Shown here one piece after another: positions 18,943 through 28,893 of a stretch of DNA of 64,000 bases. The notes below the pieces were generated by a model. That model made no database searches, had not been told where the DNA came from, and was given only the letters and a program-made list of their open reading frames with translations. Source of the stretch: Boseongicola sp. H5 (lineage in GTDB: Bacteria > Pseudomonadota > Alphaproteobacteria > Rhodobacterales > Rhodobacteraceae). Within the stretch, counting starts at the first letter, position 1; the number at the start of each line of letters is the position of its first letter. The position numbers and the translations under genes were made by a program. The stretch spans positions 310,001 through 374,000 of the forward strand of contig JACNMN010000002.1 of the NCBI GenBank assembly GCA_020622165.1, written 5' to 3'.

Positions 18943-19776
18943 CTACACATCGCCGCCCTTCCGCACGGCGCGGCTGCGACGCAGCGACGTGATCTGCGCC
19001 AGTACGGACAGCGCGATCTCCTCGGGCGTGATGGCGTTGATATCAAGACCCGCGGGCGCATGAACACGGGCCAGATGCGGCGCAAGACGTGCGTCTTCGG
19101 CCTGCAACTTCTCCACAAGGGAGGCGAATTTCCGGCGGCTCCCGACAAAGCTGACATAGGCGGCATCGCCCGTCACGGCGGCCCGCAGGGCGGCCAGATC
19201 GCCCTGCCCCTGCGTGGCGACCACGACGAAACCATCGGCGGCGATCTCGAAATCTGGGGTCACATGCCGGGCAAGGCCCGGGTCGATCTCCGCGCCATCG
19301 GCCCCGCAAAGCGTGACCTTGAAATCGAGCCGCCCGCCCAGGTCGGCCAGCGCCATCGCCACCAGCCCGGTGCCGAAGATCACCAGATCGGGCAGCGGCA
19401 GGACCGGCTCCACGAACACATCCATCGTGCCCTTCGAGGGGCAACCGTTCCGGGCGAACCGCACCCCGTCGCGCATGTCCCCCGCGGTCAGCCCCTCGGT
19501 CTCCAGCAACTCCTGCGGGCGGAGCGAAATGAGCTGCGGCGCGCCGGTCTCTATCGCCTCGCGCGCGGCCTTGCCCACCGCGCCGCGCGCGCAGCCGCCC
19601 CCGACCCAGCCCATCAGGATCGTGCCCTGCCGGTCCAGCAGGGCCTTGCCCCCCGGCTTGGCCGAGGTCGCATCGACCGTGCGCACGACCGTGGCCATCG
19701 CGAAGGGCACGCCCGCGGCCTTCAGCGCCTGCATCTTGGCCTCAAGCCGAGCATATTCCGTGGCCGACAAGGTCAT
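18943..19776 (-). CDS. coxF: XdhC/CoxF family maturation protein
   Basis: A 277-residue XdhC/CoxI-family protein, which in related systems helps insert the molybdenum-pterin cofactor into the large subunit. The N-terminal XdhC domain contains GWVGGGCARGAV, with the conserved Cys, and the C-terminal domain is a Rossmann fold (VIFGTGLVAMALADLG). Its place directly after coxE matches CoxF of the Oligotropha coxMSLDEFG cluster. The ATG at 19776 overlaps the coxE stop by four bases, which argues against the longer in-frame start at 19929. Confidence 0.88.
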   Translation of the reverse strand: MTLSATEYARLEAKMQALKAAGVPFAMATVVRTVDATSAKPGGKALLDRQGTILMGWVGGGCARGAVGKAAREAIETGAPQLISLRPQELLETEGLTAGDMRDGVRFARNGCPSKGTMDVFVEPVLPLPDLVIFGTGLVAMALADLGGRLDFKVTLCGADGAEIDPGLARHVTPDFEIAADGFVVVATQGQGDLAALRAAVTGDAAYVSFVGSRRKFASLVEKLQAEDARLAPHLARVHAPAGLDINAITPEEIALSVLAQITSLRRSRAVRKGGDV

Positions 19777-20960
19777 AGCCGGGCCAATCGCTGTTCCAGC
19801 GCCGCCAGATCGGCAAGGGTCGTGGCGGCAGCGAAATCGTCCAGATAGGGCAGAGCCGCCGCCATCCCGCGGGCGACGGGCGCATAGTCCTTCCAGCCCT
19901 TCAGCGGGTTCAGCCAGATGATCCGGCACCCGCGCCGTTTCAGCCGGGCCAATGCGGCCTCCATCACCTCGGGCGCATCGCTGTCGTAACCATCCGACAG
20001 GATCAGAACGACGCTCCGGCCATCGACGAACTTGCGCGCATATCCTCTGGCGAATTGCTCAAGCGTCGCGCCAATTCTGGAGCCGCCGCCAAAGCCATCT
20101 GCCAGAAGCGTGATCCGGTTCAGCGCGCGCAGCGGGTCATCGTCCCGCAACGCCTCGGTGATCCGGACCAGCCGGGTGTGAAACAGATAGGCGTCGCTGG
20201 CGCCATCGGCGCGCATGAGGCCCGCCAGAAAGGCCAGAAAGGGCCGCGCGTAATTCATCATCGAGCCGGAGACATCGCAAAGCGCCACGATCTTCAGGGG
20301 CCGGTCGGGCCGGGTCCGTCTGGCAAGGCGAAGCGGCTCGCCACCGCTGGACAGGCTGTGGCGGATCGTGCGGCGCAGATCGATGGCGCGCCCGGCGCGC
20401 GCGGCTCTCCGCCGGCGCGACCGGCGATCCCTGAGCGCGCGCCCCAGCCGGATGGCCACCTGCTCGGCTGCGCGGATATCGTCGCTCGACACCATCTCGC
20501 GCAGGTCTTTCTTCATCAGGTTCCGCATGCCGGACGCGATCAGCCGGCCGGTCCCCTCGGCATGGGTTTCGCCATCCTCCGCGCCGTCTTCGGGCGCATG
20601 GATGCGGCCCGCGCCATCGGTCCCGCGCGTGTCGTCGGTGCGGGTCGTCCTTGTATTCTGGGGGGTCTCCGCATGGGCGGACGGGATGATCTTGTGGCGC
20701 ACGCGCCCCTCGGCCATCCAGTACGCATCGAACAGCAGATCGAACTCGGCCGCGGTTTCCGCCGATCCGGCGCAGACAGCTTTCAGGGCCAGCCGGGCAT
20801 CCATCGGCCGGGTCGGATTGACGAAGGTCAGGGCGCGCAGGGCGGTATCGGTTTCGGCCACGCCCAGATGAAAGCCGTGGTCGCGCAGATGCGCCATGAA
20901 GCCCGAGACCCGGGCGGCGGGGCCCGGATCGGCGGCGGTGAAGCGGGTGATCCTACTCAT
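19773..20960 (-). CDS. coxE: VWA-domain protein CoxE
   Basis: A 395-residue CoxE-family protein. The N-terminal half is helical, with a charged low-complexity linker (about 100-135) and an Arg-rich stretch near 175-192. The C-terminal half is a von Willebrand A domain with a complete MIDAS start, DVSGS at 229-233. CoxE works with the MoxR-type ATPase CoxD in building the copper-sulfur-molybdenum centre of CO dehydrogenase in Oligotropha. The gene starts nine bases after coxD and overlaps coxF by four bases. It is probably cytoplasmic. Confidence 0.9.
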   Translation of the reverse strand: MSRITRFTAADPGPAARVSGFMAHLRDHGFHLGVAETDTALRALTFVNPTRPMDARLALKAVCAGSAETAAEFDLLFDAYWMAEGRVRHKIIPSAHAETPQNTRTTRTDDTRGTDGAGRIHAPEDGAEDGETHAEGTGRLIASGMRNLMKKDLREMVSSDDIRAAEQVAIRLGRALRDRRSRRRRAARAGRAIDLRRTIRHSLSSGGEPLRLARRTRPDRPLKIVALCDVSGSMMNYARPFLAFLAGLMRADGASDAYLFHTRLVRITEALRDDDPLRALNRITLLADGFGGGSRIGATLEQFARGYARKFVDGRSVVLILSDGYDSDAPEVMEAALARLKRRGCRIIWLNPLKGWKDYAPVARGMAAALPYLDDFAAATTLADLAALEQRLARL

Positions 20961-20969
20961 CGGTCGCGC

Positions 20970-21848
20970 TCATGCGGCTTTCCCCGCGATCCGTGCGGCC
21001 ACCTCGATCGGGATCGCGGCGCGGTCGGCCTGGGTCTTCAGAAGCGTCACAAGTGCTGCCTGCAACGCCGCCGGATCGTCGCTCAGATCCTTGATGCCCA
21101 ACCCGCCCAGGGCGGCGGCGAAATCCAGCATTTCGGCGACGCCGGGCACCTTCTCCAACTCCTCCTCGCGCAGCTTCTGCACGAAGCCGATGATCTGCGC
21201 GCCCAGTTGCGCCTCGATGCCCGGGCAGCGGCTGGCGAGAATCGCCAGTTCCGTCTGCCGGTCGGGATAATCCACGTGGCAATAGATGCAGCGCCGGCGC
21301 AGCGCGTCGGACAGATCGCGGGTGCCATTGGCGGTCAACACGACCATCGGGCGCGAGGTGGCGACGATGGTGCCAAGCTCGGGGATGGTGATTTGGAAAT
21401 CGGAGAGGACCTCCAGCAGATAGGCCTCGAATTCCTCGTCGGCCCGATCGATCTCGTCGATCAGCAGAACCGGGGGCGTTGCCTGCCGGATCGCCTTCAG
21501 AAGCGGCCGCTCCAGCAGATACTCCTCAGAGAAGATCCGCGCCTCGACCACGGCCCCCGTCTCCCCCGCCTCGGAGGCGGCACGGATCGACAGAAGCTGG
21601 CGTTGATAGTTCCACTCGTAGATGGCCTGGCTTGCATCCAGCCCCTCGTAGCATTGCAGGCGGATCAGCTCCGCCCCCCGGACGCTGGCCAGGGCACGGG
21701 AAATCTCGGTCTTGCCGACGCCCGCGGCCCCCTCCAGCAGCAGGGGGCGCCCCAGAGAGGTGGCGATATGCAGCGCCATGGCCAGATCGTCCGAGGCGAC
21801 ATAGCCGGTGCGCGCAAGATCCGCTTGAAGATCGGTCCAGGCTGTCAT
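20970..21848 (-). CDS. coxD: MoxR family AAA+ ATPase CoxD
   Basis: A 292-residue MoxR-type AAA+ ATPase. Walker A is GAAGVGKT (40-47), Walker B is LLIDEIDRADEEFEAYLLE, and sensor-1 text is VVLTANGTRDLSDALRRRC. CoxD of Oligotropha carboxidovorans is needed to introduce sulfur and copper into the CO dehydrogenase active site, and the operon position here, between coxL and coxE, is the same. It starts 45 bases after coxL. It is assumed to act as a cytoplasmic or membrane-associated chaperone with CoxE. Confidence 0.92.
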   Translation of the reverse strand: MTAWTDLQADLARTGYVASDDLAMALHIATSLGRPLLLEGAAGVGKTEISRALASVRGAELIRLQCYEGLDASQAIYEWNYQRQLLSIRAASEAGETGAVVEARIFSEEYLLERPLLKAIRQATPPVLLIDEIDRADEEFEAYLLEVLSDFQITIPELGTIVATSRPMVVLTANGTRDLSDALRRRCIYCHVDYPDRQTELAILASRCPGIEAQLGAQIIGFVQKLREEELEKVPGVAEMLDFAAALGGLGIKDLSDDPAALQAALVTLLKTQADRAAIPIEVAARIAGKAA

Positions 21849-21893
21849 CGGGTCTGTGCGGGGCGCGCTGTGATCCGGCGCCCCGCCCTTTCA

Positions 21894-24314
21894 TCATGTA
21901 TCATGCAGGCCGAGACCATTGGCCGTTTTCCAGATCCGCCAATGATCGTGCGGCATGTTCGTGTGGCGCAGGCCAAACGGGCGGAACGCATCCTGCACCG
22001 CGTTGGAGAAACACGGCACGCCGCCCACATGGGGGCTTTCGCCCACACCCTTGGCCCCGATCGGGTGATGCGGGCTGGGCGTGACCGTGTGATCGGTCTC
22101 GTAATTCGGCACTTCCCAGGCGGTGGGCAGGAAGAAATCCATCAGCGTCCCGGTCTTGACATTGCCCATGTCGTCATAGGCGATCTCCTGCCCCATCGCG
22201 ACGGCCAGCGCTTCGGTCAGGCCGCCATGGATCTGGCCTTCGATGACCATCGGGTTGATCCGGGTGCCGCAATCGTCCAGCGCGTAGAAACGCCGGATAT
22301 CGGTCACGCCGGTGTCCACGTCGATATCCATGACGCAGACATAGGCCCCGAACGGGTAGGTCATGTTGGGCGGGTCGTAATAGCTGACCGCTTCCAGCCC
22401 CGGCTCCACCCCCGGTATCGCCTGATTATAGGCGGCATAGGCGATCTCGCTCATGGTCTTGAACCGTTCCGGCGCGCCCTTGACCACGAAACGGTCGACG
22501 TCGAATTCGACGTCGTCGTCATGGACCTCCAGCAGATAGGCCGCAATCATCTGGGCCTTGGCGCGGATCTTGCGACCGGCCATGGCCGTCGCCGCACCGG
22601 CGACGGGCGTGGAGCGGGACCCGTAGGTGCCAAGCCCGTAGGGCGCGGTATCGGTGTCCCCCTCCTCGATCGTGATGCTGTCGGCGGGGATGCCGATTTC
22701 GGAGGCGAGGATCTGCGCGAAAGTGGTCGCATGCCCCTGCCCCTGGGAAATCGTGCCAAGCCGCGCAATCGCGCTGCCGGTGGGGTGGATGCGGATCTCG
22801 CAACTGTCGAACATGCCCATGCCAAGGATGTCGCAGTTCTTGACCGGGCCCGCACCGACGATCTCGGTGAAGAACGACAGACCGATGCCCATGAGCGTGC
22901 GCGTCTCGCCGCGTTTGAACGCCTCGACCCGCTCCGCCTGTTCCTTGCGCAGACCGTCATAATCGACGGCCGCCAGCGCCTTGTCCCATGCGGTGTGATA
23001 ATCCCCGCTGTCATATTCCCAGCCAAGCGCGGACTGATAGGGGAACTGCTCCTTCCCGATGAAGTTGATCCGGCGTAGTTCGGCGGCATCCATGTTCAGC
23101 TCGATCGCCAGAACCTCGATCATCCGCTCGATGAAATAGACCGCCTCGGTCACGCGGAACGAACAGCGGTAGGACACGCCGCCCGGCGCCTTGTTGGTGT
23201 AGACGCCATCCACGCCCAGATAGGCGATGGGAATGTCATAGGAGCCGGTGCAGATATTCATGAACCCGGCCGGGAATTTGGTGGGGTCCGCGCAGGCATC
23301 GAACGCACCGTGATCCGCAGTCACATGGCAATGCAGCCCGGTGATCTTGCCATCCCTGGTGGCGCTGATCCGGCCCTTCATCCAGTAATCGCGCGCGAAG
23401 GCGGTGGTCATCAGGTTCTCCATCCGGTCTTCGACCCATTTCACCGGCACGCCGGTCACGATGGAGGCCACGATGGAGCAGACATAGCCGGGATAGACAC
23501 CGACCTTGTTGCCGAAACCGCCCCCGATATCGGGCGAGACGACGCGGATGTTGTGCTCCTCGATCCCCGACAGGAGCGAGGCGACGGTGCGCACCACATG
23601 GGGGGCCTGAAAGGTCCCGTAAAGCGTCAGCTTGCCGTTCACCTTGTCCATGCTCGCCAGACACCCGCAGGGCTCCAGCGGACAGGGGTGGGTGCGGTGA
23701 TAGTACATCGTTTCCTCGGCCACCACATCGGCATCGCCGATCACCGCATTCGTGCCGGCTTCGTCGCCCACTTCCCATGTGAAGATGTGATTGTGATGCT
23801 TGCGGGGGCCATGCGCGCCCTCGGTCTGGCCATCGAGATCCTCGCGCAGCACCACATCGGATTTCAGCGCCTCGAACGGGTCCACGAGAACGGGCAGTTC
23901 CTCATACTCGACCTCGACCAGTTCGACCGCGTCGGCGGCAATGTAGCGGTCGCGCGCCACGACAAAGGCGACCTCCTGGCCCTGGAACAGAACCTTGCCA
24001 TCGGCAAGTACCATCTGCTTGTCGCCCGCCAACGTCGGCATCCAATGCAGCGACAGGGGCTCCAGATCCTTGGCTGTCAGCACGGCAACCACGCCATCCA
24101 GCGCCATGGCGGCATCGGTATTGATCGATTTCACGCGCGCATGGGCATAAGGCGAGCGCACGAAATCCCCGTGCAGCATGCCCGGCAGGCTGATATCGTC
24201 GATGTAATTGCCCTTGCCTTGGGTAAATCTCGCATCCTCGACCCGCTTGCGCGAGCAGCCCAGACCCTTGAGATTGGCGACGCGTTCATCGCGATCCGGT
24301 GTCAAATCGTTCAT
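21894..24314 (-). CDS. coxL: Aerobic carbon monoxide dehydrogenase large subunit CoxL (form I)
   Basis: An 806-residue molybdenum hydroxylase subunit carrying the Mo-Cu active site that oxidises CO to CO2. The active-site loop reads SYRCSFR at 381-387, with Cys384 as copper ligand; the Cys-Ser-Phe triad is diagnostic of form I (true CO dehydrogenase) rather than form II. The first residue of the motif is Ser where the form I consensus AYxCSFR has Ala. The catalytic base is E759 in GVGES. Length is close to the 809 residues of Oligotropha CoxL. The ATG at 24314 overlaps coxS by four bases. CoxL pairs with CoxM and CoxS as a dimer of LMS trimers. Confidence 0.96.
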   Translation of the reverse strand: MNDLTPDRDERVANLKGLGCSRKRVEDARFTQGKGNYIDDISLPGMLHGDFVRSPYAHARVKSINTDAAMALDGVVAVLTAKDLEPLSLHWMPTLAGDKQMVLADGKVLFQGQEVAFVVARDRYIAADAVELVEVEYEELPVLVDPFEALKSDVVLREDLDGQTEGAHGPRKHHNHIFTWEVGDEAGTNAVIGDADVVAEETMYYHRTHPCPLEPCGCLASMDKVNGKLTLYGTFQAPHVVRTVASLLSGIEEHNIRVVSPDIGGGFGNKVGVYPGYVCSIVASIVTGVPVKWVEDRMENLMTTAFARDYWMKGRISATRDGKITGLHCHVTADHGAFDACADPTKFPAGFMNICTGSYDIPIAYLGVDGVYTNKAPGGVSYRCSFRVTEAVYFIERMIEVLAIELNMDAAELRRINFIGKEQFPYQSALGWEYDSGDYHTAWDKALAAVDYDGLRKEQAERVEAFKRGETRTLMGIGLSFFTEIVGAGPVKNCDILGMGMFDSCEIRIHPTGSAIARLGTISQGQGHATTFAQILASEIGIPADSITIEEGDTDTAPYGLGTYGSRSTPVAGAATAMAGRKIRAKAQMIAAYLLEVHDDDVEFDVDRFVVKGAPERFKTMSEIAYAAYNQAIPGVEPGLEAVSYYDPPNMTYPFGAYVCVMDIDVDTGVTDIRRFYALDDCGTRINPMVIEGQIHGGLTEALAVAMGQEIAYDDMGNVKTGTLMDFFLPTAWEVPNYETDHTVTPSPHHPIGAKGVGESPHVGGVPCFSNAVQDAFRPFGLRHTNMPHDHWRIWKTANGLGLHDT

Positions 24315-24802
24315 TGTGCCGCCTCCGATGCGCTGTTGATTTCCGCCGCGGCCGCCAGAATGGATTTCACGATGTTCTGATAGCCGGTGCAGCGGCAGAT
24401 ATTGCCCGCCATGCCGAACCGCACCTCTTCCTCGGTCGGGTTCGGGTTCTCCTGCAACAGACGGTGCGCCCGGGTGATCATGCCCGGCGTGCAATAGCCG
24501 CATTGCAGCCCGTGATGTTCCTTGAAGCTTTCCTGCAGGACATGCAGCCCGTCAGGCGAGCCCAGACCCTCGATCGTCGTGATCTCGGCGCCCTGTGCCT
24601 GCACCGCGAACATGGTGCAGGATTTGACTGACTTGCCGTTGATTTCCACGGTGCAGGCCCCGCAATGGGATGTCTCGCAGCCGACATGCGGCCCGGTCAG
24701 GCGCAGCTGTTCGCGCAGCACATAGATCAGCAATTCGCGCGGTTCGACCATAACCTCCCGGGTTTCGCCGTTGACCATCATTTCCACGATTTGTTTTGTC
24801 AT
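24311..24802 (-). CDS. coxS: CO dehydrogenase small iron-sulfur subunit CoxS
   Basis: A 163-residue subunit with two [2Fe-2S] clusters. The plant-type ferredoxin domain supplies C42, C47, C50 and C62; the helical domain supplies C101, C104, C136 and C138. All eight ligands are present. It carries electrons from the Mo-Cu site in CoxL to the FAD in CoxM. The gene lies 12 bases after coxM and overlaps coxL by four bases. Length and spacing are those of normal CoxS. Confidence 0.96.
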   Translation of the reverse strand: MTKQIVEMMVNGETREVMVEPRELLIYVLREQLRLTGPHVGCETSHCGACTVEINGKSVKSCTMFAVQAQGAEITTIEGLGSPDGLHVLQESFKEHHGLQCGYCTPGMITRAHRLLQENPNPTEEEVRFGMAGNICRCTGYQNIVKSILAAAAEINSASEAAQ

Positions 24803-24814
24803 CTTCGGTTTCTC

Positions 24815-25669
24815 CTACGCCCTGGACCAGGCGCGCTGGATGGCGCGGGAAATGATGATCCCGGCCACGTGCATCTTGAATTCGACGGGCCCGCGATTGT
24901 CTTCGGTCGGGTCGATATCCTCCAACGCGGCGGCAACGGCGGCCTTCACCGCGGCATCATCGCACGCGCTGCCTGCAAGGGCCGCGGCGGCCGCTTCGGA
25001 GAAGACGGGTATGTCGCTGAGATTGGTCATCGCCACCGACGCCGACGCCACCTTGTCGCCTTCCCGCTCGATCAGCGCGGCACAGGCAGCGGTCGCATAA
25101 TCGCCGATCTTGCGTTTCTGCTTTTCATAGGCGTAGCCGCCCCTGGGCGCCGCAAAGCTGATATGCGTCAGGATCTCCTCGTCATCCCGGTCGGTCATAT
25201 AGGCGGCCTCGTAGAAGCTGCGCGCCGCGACCGTGCGCGTGCCGTCGGCCCCTTCCAGGGTGAACCGCGCGTCCAGACATTGCATCAGGCCCGGCATGTC
25301 ATTGCCCGGATCGCCATTGGCCACATTGCCGCCGATGGTGCCCATGTAGCGCACCTGCGGATCGGCGATCTGCAAGGCAGCCTCGCGAATGATCGGGGCG
25401 GCGGCATGCAGCGCGTCGCTGGCGATCAGCTCATGCTGGGTGGTCATCGCGCCGATGGTGATCTGATCGCCGGCGATCTCGATCCCTTTCAGCGCCGCCA
25501 CATCCTGCAGGTCGATCAGATGCGGCACGTCGGCCATGCGCAGCTTCATCATCGGGATCAGGCTGTGCCCCCCGGCCAGAACGCGGGCGTCATCGCCATG
25601 CTCGGCCAGCACCGCCAGCGCGCCCGCGACATCCGTCGGTCGATGATATTCAAATGATGGTGGTATCAC
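24815..25669 (-). CDS. coxM: CO dehydrogenase medium FAD subunit CoxM
   Basis: A 284-residue FAD-binding subunit. Flavin motifs AGGHS (32-36) and TIGGN (111-115) are intact. I start it at a GTG at 25669, giving MIPPSFEYHRPTD, the usual CoxM N-terminus, with GGGAGG eight bases upstream. An ATG 12 codons earlier has no ribosome site and adds non-family residues. It is the first structural gene of coxMSLDEFG. The 167 bases before it contain phased direct repeats suited to a LytTR regulator, and the gene upstream encodes such a regulator (coxC). Confidence 0.93.
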   Translation of the reverse strand: MIPPSFEYHRPTDVAGALAVLAEHGDDARVLAGGHSLIPMMKLRMADVPHLIDLQDVAALKGIEIAGDQITIGAMTTQHELIASDALHAAAPIIREAALQIADPQVRYMGTIGGNVANGDPGNDMPGLMQCLDARFTLEGADGTRTVAARSFYEAAYMTDRDDEEILTHISFAAPRGGYAYEKQKRKIGDYATAACAALIEREGDKVASASVAMTNLSDIPVFSEAAAAALAGSACDDAAVKAAVAAALEDIDPTEDNRGPVEFKMHVAGIIISRAIQRAWSRA

Positions 25670-25740
25670 GTGCGGTCCTCCCAAAACGCCGGTATCCGGA
25701 TGCATACAACGGGGAGAGGCCGAACTGCTCTAGCGTCCGG

Positions 25741-25793
25741 GCCTGAAATGCATGGGTCTGCGCACGAAATGCGAATATGGCGCACGAAACGCG
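25741..25793 (-). promoter_or_regulatory. Phased direct repeats upstream of coxM (candidate LytTR site)
   Basis: On the plus strand GCGCACGAAATGCG (25760-25773) and GCGCACGAAACGCG (25780-25793) differ at one base and start exactly 20 bases apart. A weaker third copy, GCCTGAAATGCA (25741-25752), keeps the core and lies 21 bases away. Read in the coxM direction the shared core is GCRTTTC. Two-helical-turn phasing of direct repeats is the hallmark of LytTR-domain binding sites. Position is 72-124 bases before the coxM start. Confidence 0.6.
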
Positions 25794-25836
25794 CAAGGCC
25801 GGTGTTGAACCCCTGCCCGCGACGGGAACGGGCCTA

Positions 25837-26982
25837 TCAGACGCCCAGCTTCTCCCGAACCGACTTCAGATAGGACCGGCTGACCGGCGCCTTGTCCAGC
25901 GGCAACCCCTCATCGAAGTAACACACGCCATTGTCCTTCTTCCGCTCGAACCCGGTCACGAAGCGCGAATTGATCAGATAGCTGCGATGACATCTGACGA
26001 AATGCGGGTCGGCGACGCGCTCCTCCACCTGCGAAATCGACCACGGGCAGAACAGCCGCCCGGCCCGATGATAGAGAAAGGTGTAATGCCCCTCGGCCCG
26101 GACTGCGGCCACCTCCTCCTCGGGAACGAAATAGATCCGCCCTTCTTTCTCATAGGGGATCCGGCCCGCGGCCAGAGCCTGCGTCTCCGGCTCCCGCTCC
26201 GGCTCCGCTTCGGGCGGGGTGGCGGGTGGTGCAGGTGCCACGTCCGGCAGGGGGGCGGCGGGCGCCGCCCCCCTGAACGGCAGGCCGAAGGTCACCCCCA
26301 TCAGCAGGAACGCCCCTGCAATCGCGAAGGCGGAGAGCGTGACACCGAAGGCCAGCACCTCGTTGCTGAGCCGCAGGCTGGACGCCTCCGCCCCATCCAC
26401 GTGCGTGAAATGCGTGCCCGCCATGGCAATGAAATGAACCGCGAAGACGCTGAGCCCGAACCCGATGGTTCCATAGACGATGTTGCGCGCCTCCCGCTTG
26501 CCGTAGCAGACCCAGAAAGACGCGATGCCGAGCACCAGAGACGAGGCAAGCGCGACGCCGACGCCCGTTTGCGAATAGACCGGCTGAACGATCCGGATAC
26601 CCGACATGCCGATGTAATGCATGGCCGGGATGCCGATGCCGACACAGGCCCCCGCCAACGTGATCCGCCCCGGGGTGCGCGGGCCGAAATGCACGAACAG
26701 AAGCGCGATACCGGTCAAGAGGATCGCCACCAGCGCCGACACCATCGTCGTCAGCGCGTCGTAGTAGAACTGTACGGGCAGTTGCATACCCAGCATGGCG
26801 ACGAAATGCATCGACCAGATGCCGCCGCCGAGCGCCACCGCCGACATGCTGACCACCAGCTTGCGGCGCGCGACCTCCATGCCCGACGCGCCCCGGGTCA
26901 GGGACAGCCCCGTGAACCCCGACATCAGCGCGATGGCAAGCGATGCGGCAACCAGATAGGGATTATGACCATGTTCCAGCAT
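25837..26982 (-). CDS. coxC: MHYT-LytTR membrane regulator CoxC
   Basis: A 381-residue membrane-bound DNA-binding protein. About seven hydrophobic helices carry the repeated MHYT-domain motifs MHFVAM, MHYIGM and VHFIAM, which are proposed to bind copper or a diatomic gas. A proline/alanine/glutamate-rich linker (about 235-265) leads to a C-terminal LytTR DNA-binding domain (HFVRCHRSYLINSRFV is the diagnostic segment). This is the architecture of CoxC/CoxH of Oligotropha, and the position before coxM matches coxC. The start is taken at the ATG at 26982 (MLEHGHNPYL). It is the likely CO-responsive activator of the operon; this role is inferred. Confidence 0.9.
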   Translation of the reverse strand: MLEHGHNPYLVAASLAIALMSGFTGLSLTRGASGMEVARRKLVVSMSAVALGGGIWSMHFVAMLGMQLPVQFYYDALTTMVSALVAILLTGIALLFVHFGPRTPGRITLAGACVGIGIPAMHYIGMSGIRIVQPVYSQTGVGVALASSLVLGIASFWVCYGKREARNIVYGTIGFGLSVFAVHFIAMAGTHFTHVDGAEASSLRLSNEVLAFGVTLSAFAIAGAFLLMGVTFGLPFRGAAPAAPLPDVAPAPPATPPEAEPEREPETQALAAGRIPYEKEGRIYFVPEEEVAAVRAEGHYTFLYHRAGRLFCPWSISQVEERVADPHFVRCHRSYLINSRFVTGFERKKDNGVCYFDEGLPLDKAPVSRSYLKSVREKLGV

Positions 26983-27278
26983 TGGAGACTTCGTGTCCTG
27001 CCCTTGGCCGGTAGTGTTAGCGCGCCGACAGGGCCACCGCAACGCGCGTGCACGTCAAGAAGCGGCAGCGGATGGATGTTGCGGGAACGACGTGTGTGTC
27101 GGGATGCCGGCCCATGCACGGTGCGGCACGGGGCCGGGCGGAACCAGGGACCTGCGCCGATCCCAGGGGCGTGCCCGGCCCGCGGGCAGACGCCTGAAGC
27201 GAGGCCGGAGCCATCCGTTCCGGACGGCCCGCAAAGATACGGCCGCCGCCCCCGAGAGGCCGGCGACCGGTTTCCAGA

Positions 27279-28868
27279 TCAGCTTTTCTCGACAAGCCGG
27301 TAGAAGACGAAATCGGAGGTCGCGCCGTTGACGTAACCGCTGACCGCGTCGTCCATCGCCACCTGATAGGACGCCTGGAACATGATCACGATGGGGGAGC
27401 TTTCCTGCACGCGGCGCTGAAGCTCCAGATACATCTCTTCCCGTGCGGCAGGGTCCGGTTCGGTCAGCGCCGCGGTCGTCATCTCGTTCATCTCGCTGGG
27501 AACGGCCCAGGAATTCCGCCAGGTGGTGGTGGCGGCATAGGCATCCTGGCTGTTGTCCGAGTTGTAGGCGAATGCCTTGGCGTTCGAATGCGGGTCCATG
27601 AAGTCGGGACCCCAGTAAAGCAGCATCGCCTCGTGGCTGCGTTCGCGATACCGGGTGATCACCTGGCTACCGGTGCCGGGCAGGATCTCGAAGTTGATCC
27701 CCGCTTCGGCAAAACTCGCCTGGATCGATTGCGCCATGTCGGTGAATGGCGCGGCGTTGATCACGTCGAGCGACACGGTGATCGGCAGCTCCACCCCGGC
27801 ATCCGCCAGGATCTGCGCCGCCCGCTCCGGGTCGTAGCTGTAGGGCGTATCGGTCAGCGCGCCGGGAAAGCCTTCGGGCCAGAACGCCTGATGCACTTCC
27901 ATCTGCCCGGCGATGATCGAGTTGGTCATGCCCTCATAATCCACAAGGTACCGCGCGGCCTCCCAGACGGCGGGCGGGGTCAGGCTTTCAACCGCCTGAT
28001 TGAAGGACAGGAAATGGACGGCGGCCTGCGGGAAGGTTTCCACGCGCAGCCCCTCCCCTTCCAGCGAGGCGACCTGATCGGGTGTCAGGTTGCGCGCGAT
28101 ATCCACGTCACCGGATTCCAGCAAAAGCTGCTGCGTGGCGCTTTCGGCCACATGGCGGATGATCACGCCCTCGATCGCGGGCGCGCCGTTGAAATAGGTC
28201 GGGTTGGCCTCCATCCGGATCAGCTCCGCCGGGCGGAACGCCGTCAGCGTGAAGGGCCCGGTGCCTGCGGTATTGGCGTTGAGCCACGCATTGCCCATGT
28301 CGCCATCGACCTCGTTTGCCATCACCGTCAGCTCGTCGACGATGGAGGCGGGGCGCGATGCCAGCACGTTCATCACGAAGGCCGGGCTGAAATCGCCGTC
28401 ATAGCGCACGGTGACGGTATTGCCGTCGGCCGTGACCATCTCGCCCACGTTTTCAGACGTCCAGCCAAGCTGCGTCAGGATGAATGCGGGCGTCAGGTTC
28501 AACTGAACGACGCGCGCGAAGGAAAACGCCACATCGTCGGCGCGCACCGGGTTGCCGGAATGGAACGTCACCCCGTCACGCATGGTGAAGGTGATGGTCT
28601 TGGCCTCCGCGTCGATTGCCCAATCGGTGGCAAGGCCCGGGGCCAGAACGGTGGTATCCTCCGCATCGTACTGCACCAGACGGTCATAGGTGTTGGTGAC
28701 CAGTTCACCGGAAGTGAACTCATAGGCCTGAGCCGGGTCGATGGCGACGATGTCGTCGATGTTCTGCGCCACGACCAGCAATTCGGCCGGCGTGTCCGCC
28801 TGCGCGGCAGGCACGGCAAGCGGCAGCGCCAGAACCGCCGCCAGAAGCGCGGGTTTCAGTAGTTTCAT
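27279..28868 (-). CDS. ABC transporter substrate-binding protein, family 5 (peptide/nickel type)
   Basis: A 529-residue periplasmic solute-binding protein of the DppA/OppA class. A signal peptide covers residues 1-24 (basic start, hydrophobic core, then PAAQA). The mature part has ATDWAIDAEAKTITFTMRDGVTFHSGNPVRADDV-type text, of which FTMRDGVTFHSGNP is the family signature. The ATG at 28868 has GGAGG. It lies 25 bases after the XRE-cupin gene in the same direction, opposite to the permease and ATPase genes it must serve. Substrate is unknown; peptides, amino-acid derivatives and opines are all possible. Confidence 0.9.
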   Translation of the reverse strand: MKLLKPALLAAVLALPLAVPAAQADTPAELLVVAQNIDDIVAIDPAQAYEFTSGELVTNTYDRLVQYDAEDTTVLAPGLATDWAIDAEAKTITFTMRDGVTFHSGNPVRADDVAFSFARVVQLNLTPAFILTQLGWTSENVGEMVTADGNTVTVRYDGDFSPAFVMNVLASRPASIVDELTVMANEVDGDMGNAWLNANTAGTGPFTLTAFRPAELIRMEANPTYFNGAPAIEGVIIRHVAESATQQLLLESGDVDIARNLTPDQVASLEGEGLRVETFPQAAVHFLSFNQAVESLTPPAVWEAARYLVDYEGMTNSIIAGQMEVHQAFWPEGFPGALTDTPYSYDPERAAQILADAGVELPITVSLDVINAAPFTDMAQSIQASFAEAGINFEILPGTGSQVITRYRERSHEAMLLYWGPDFMDPHSNAKAFAYNSDNSQDAYAATTTWRNSWAVPSEMNEMTTAALTEPDPAAREEMYLELQRRVQESSPIVIMFQASYQVAMDDAVSGYVNGATSDFVFYRLVEKS

Positions 28869-28893
28869 TGGGGTCAACCTCCGTTGTTTGTCT

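Noticed and set aside
20055-23078. Long plus-strand open frame (about 1000 codons) across coxD-coxE-coxL
   Set aside because: It is antisense to clearly conserved cox genes, its product is rich in Arg, Gly, His and Gln as expected for high-GC shadows, and it shows no domain.
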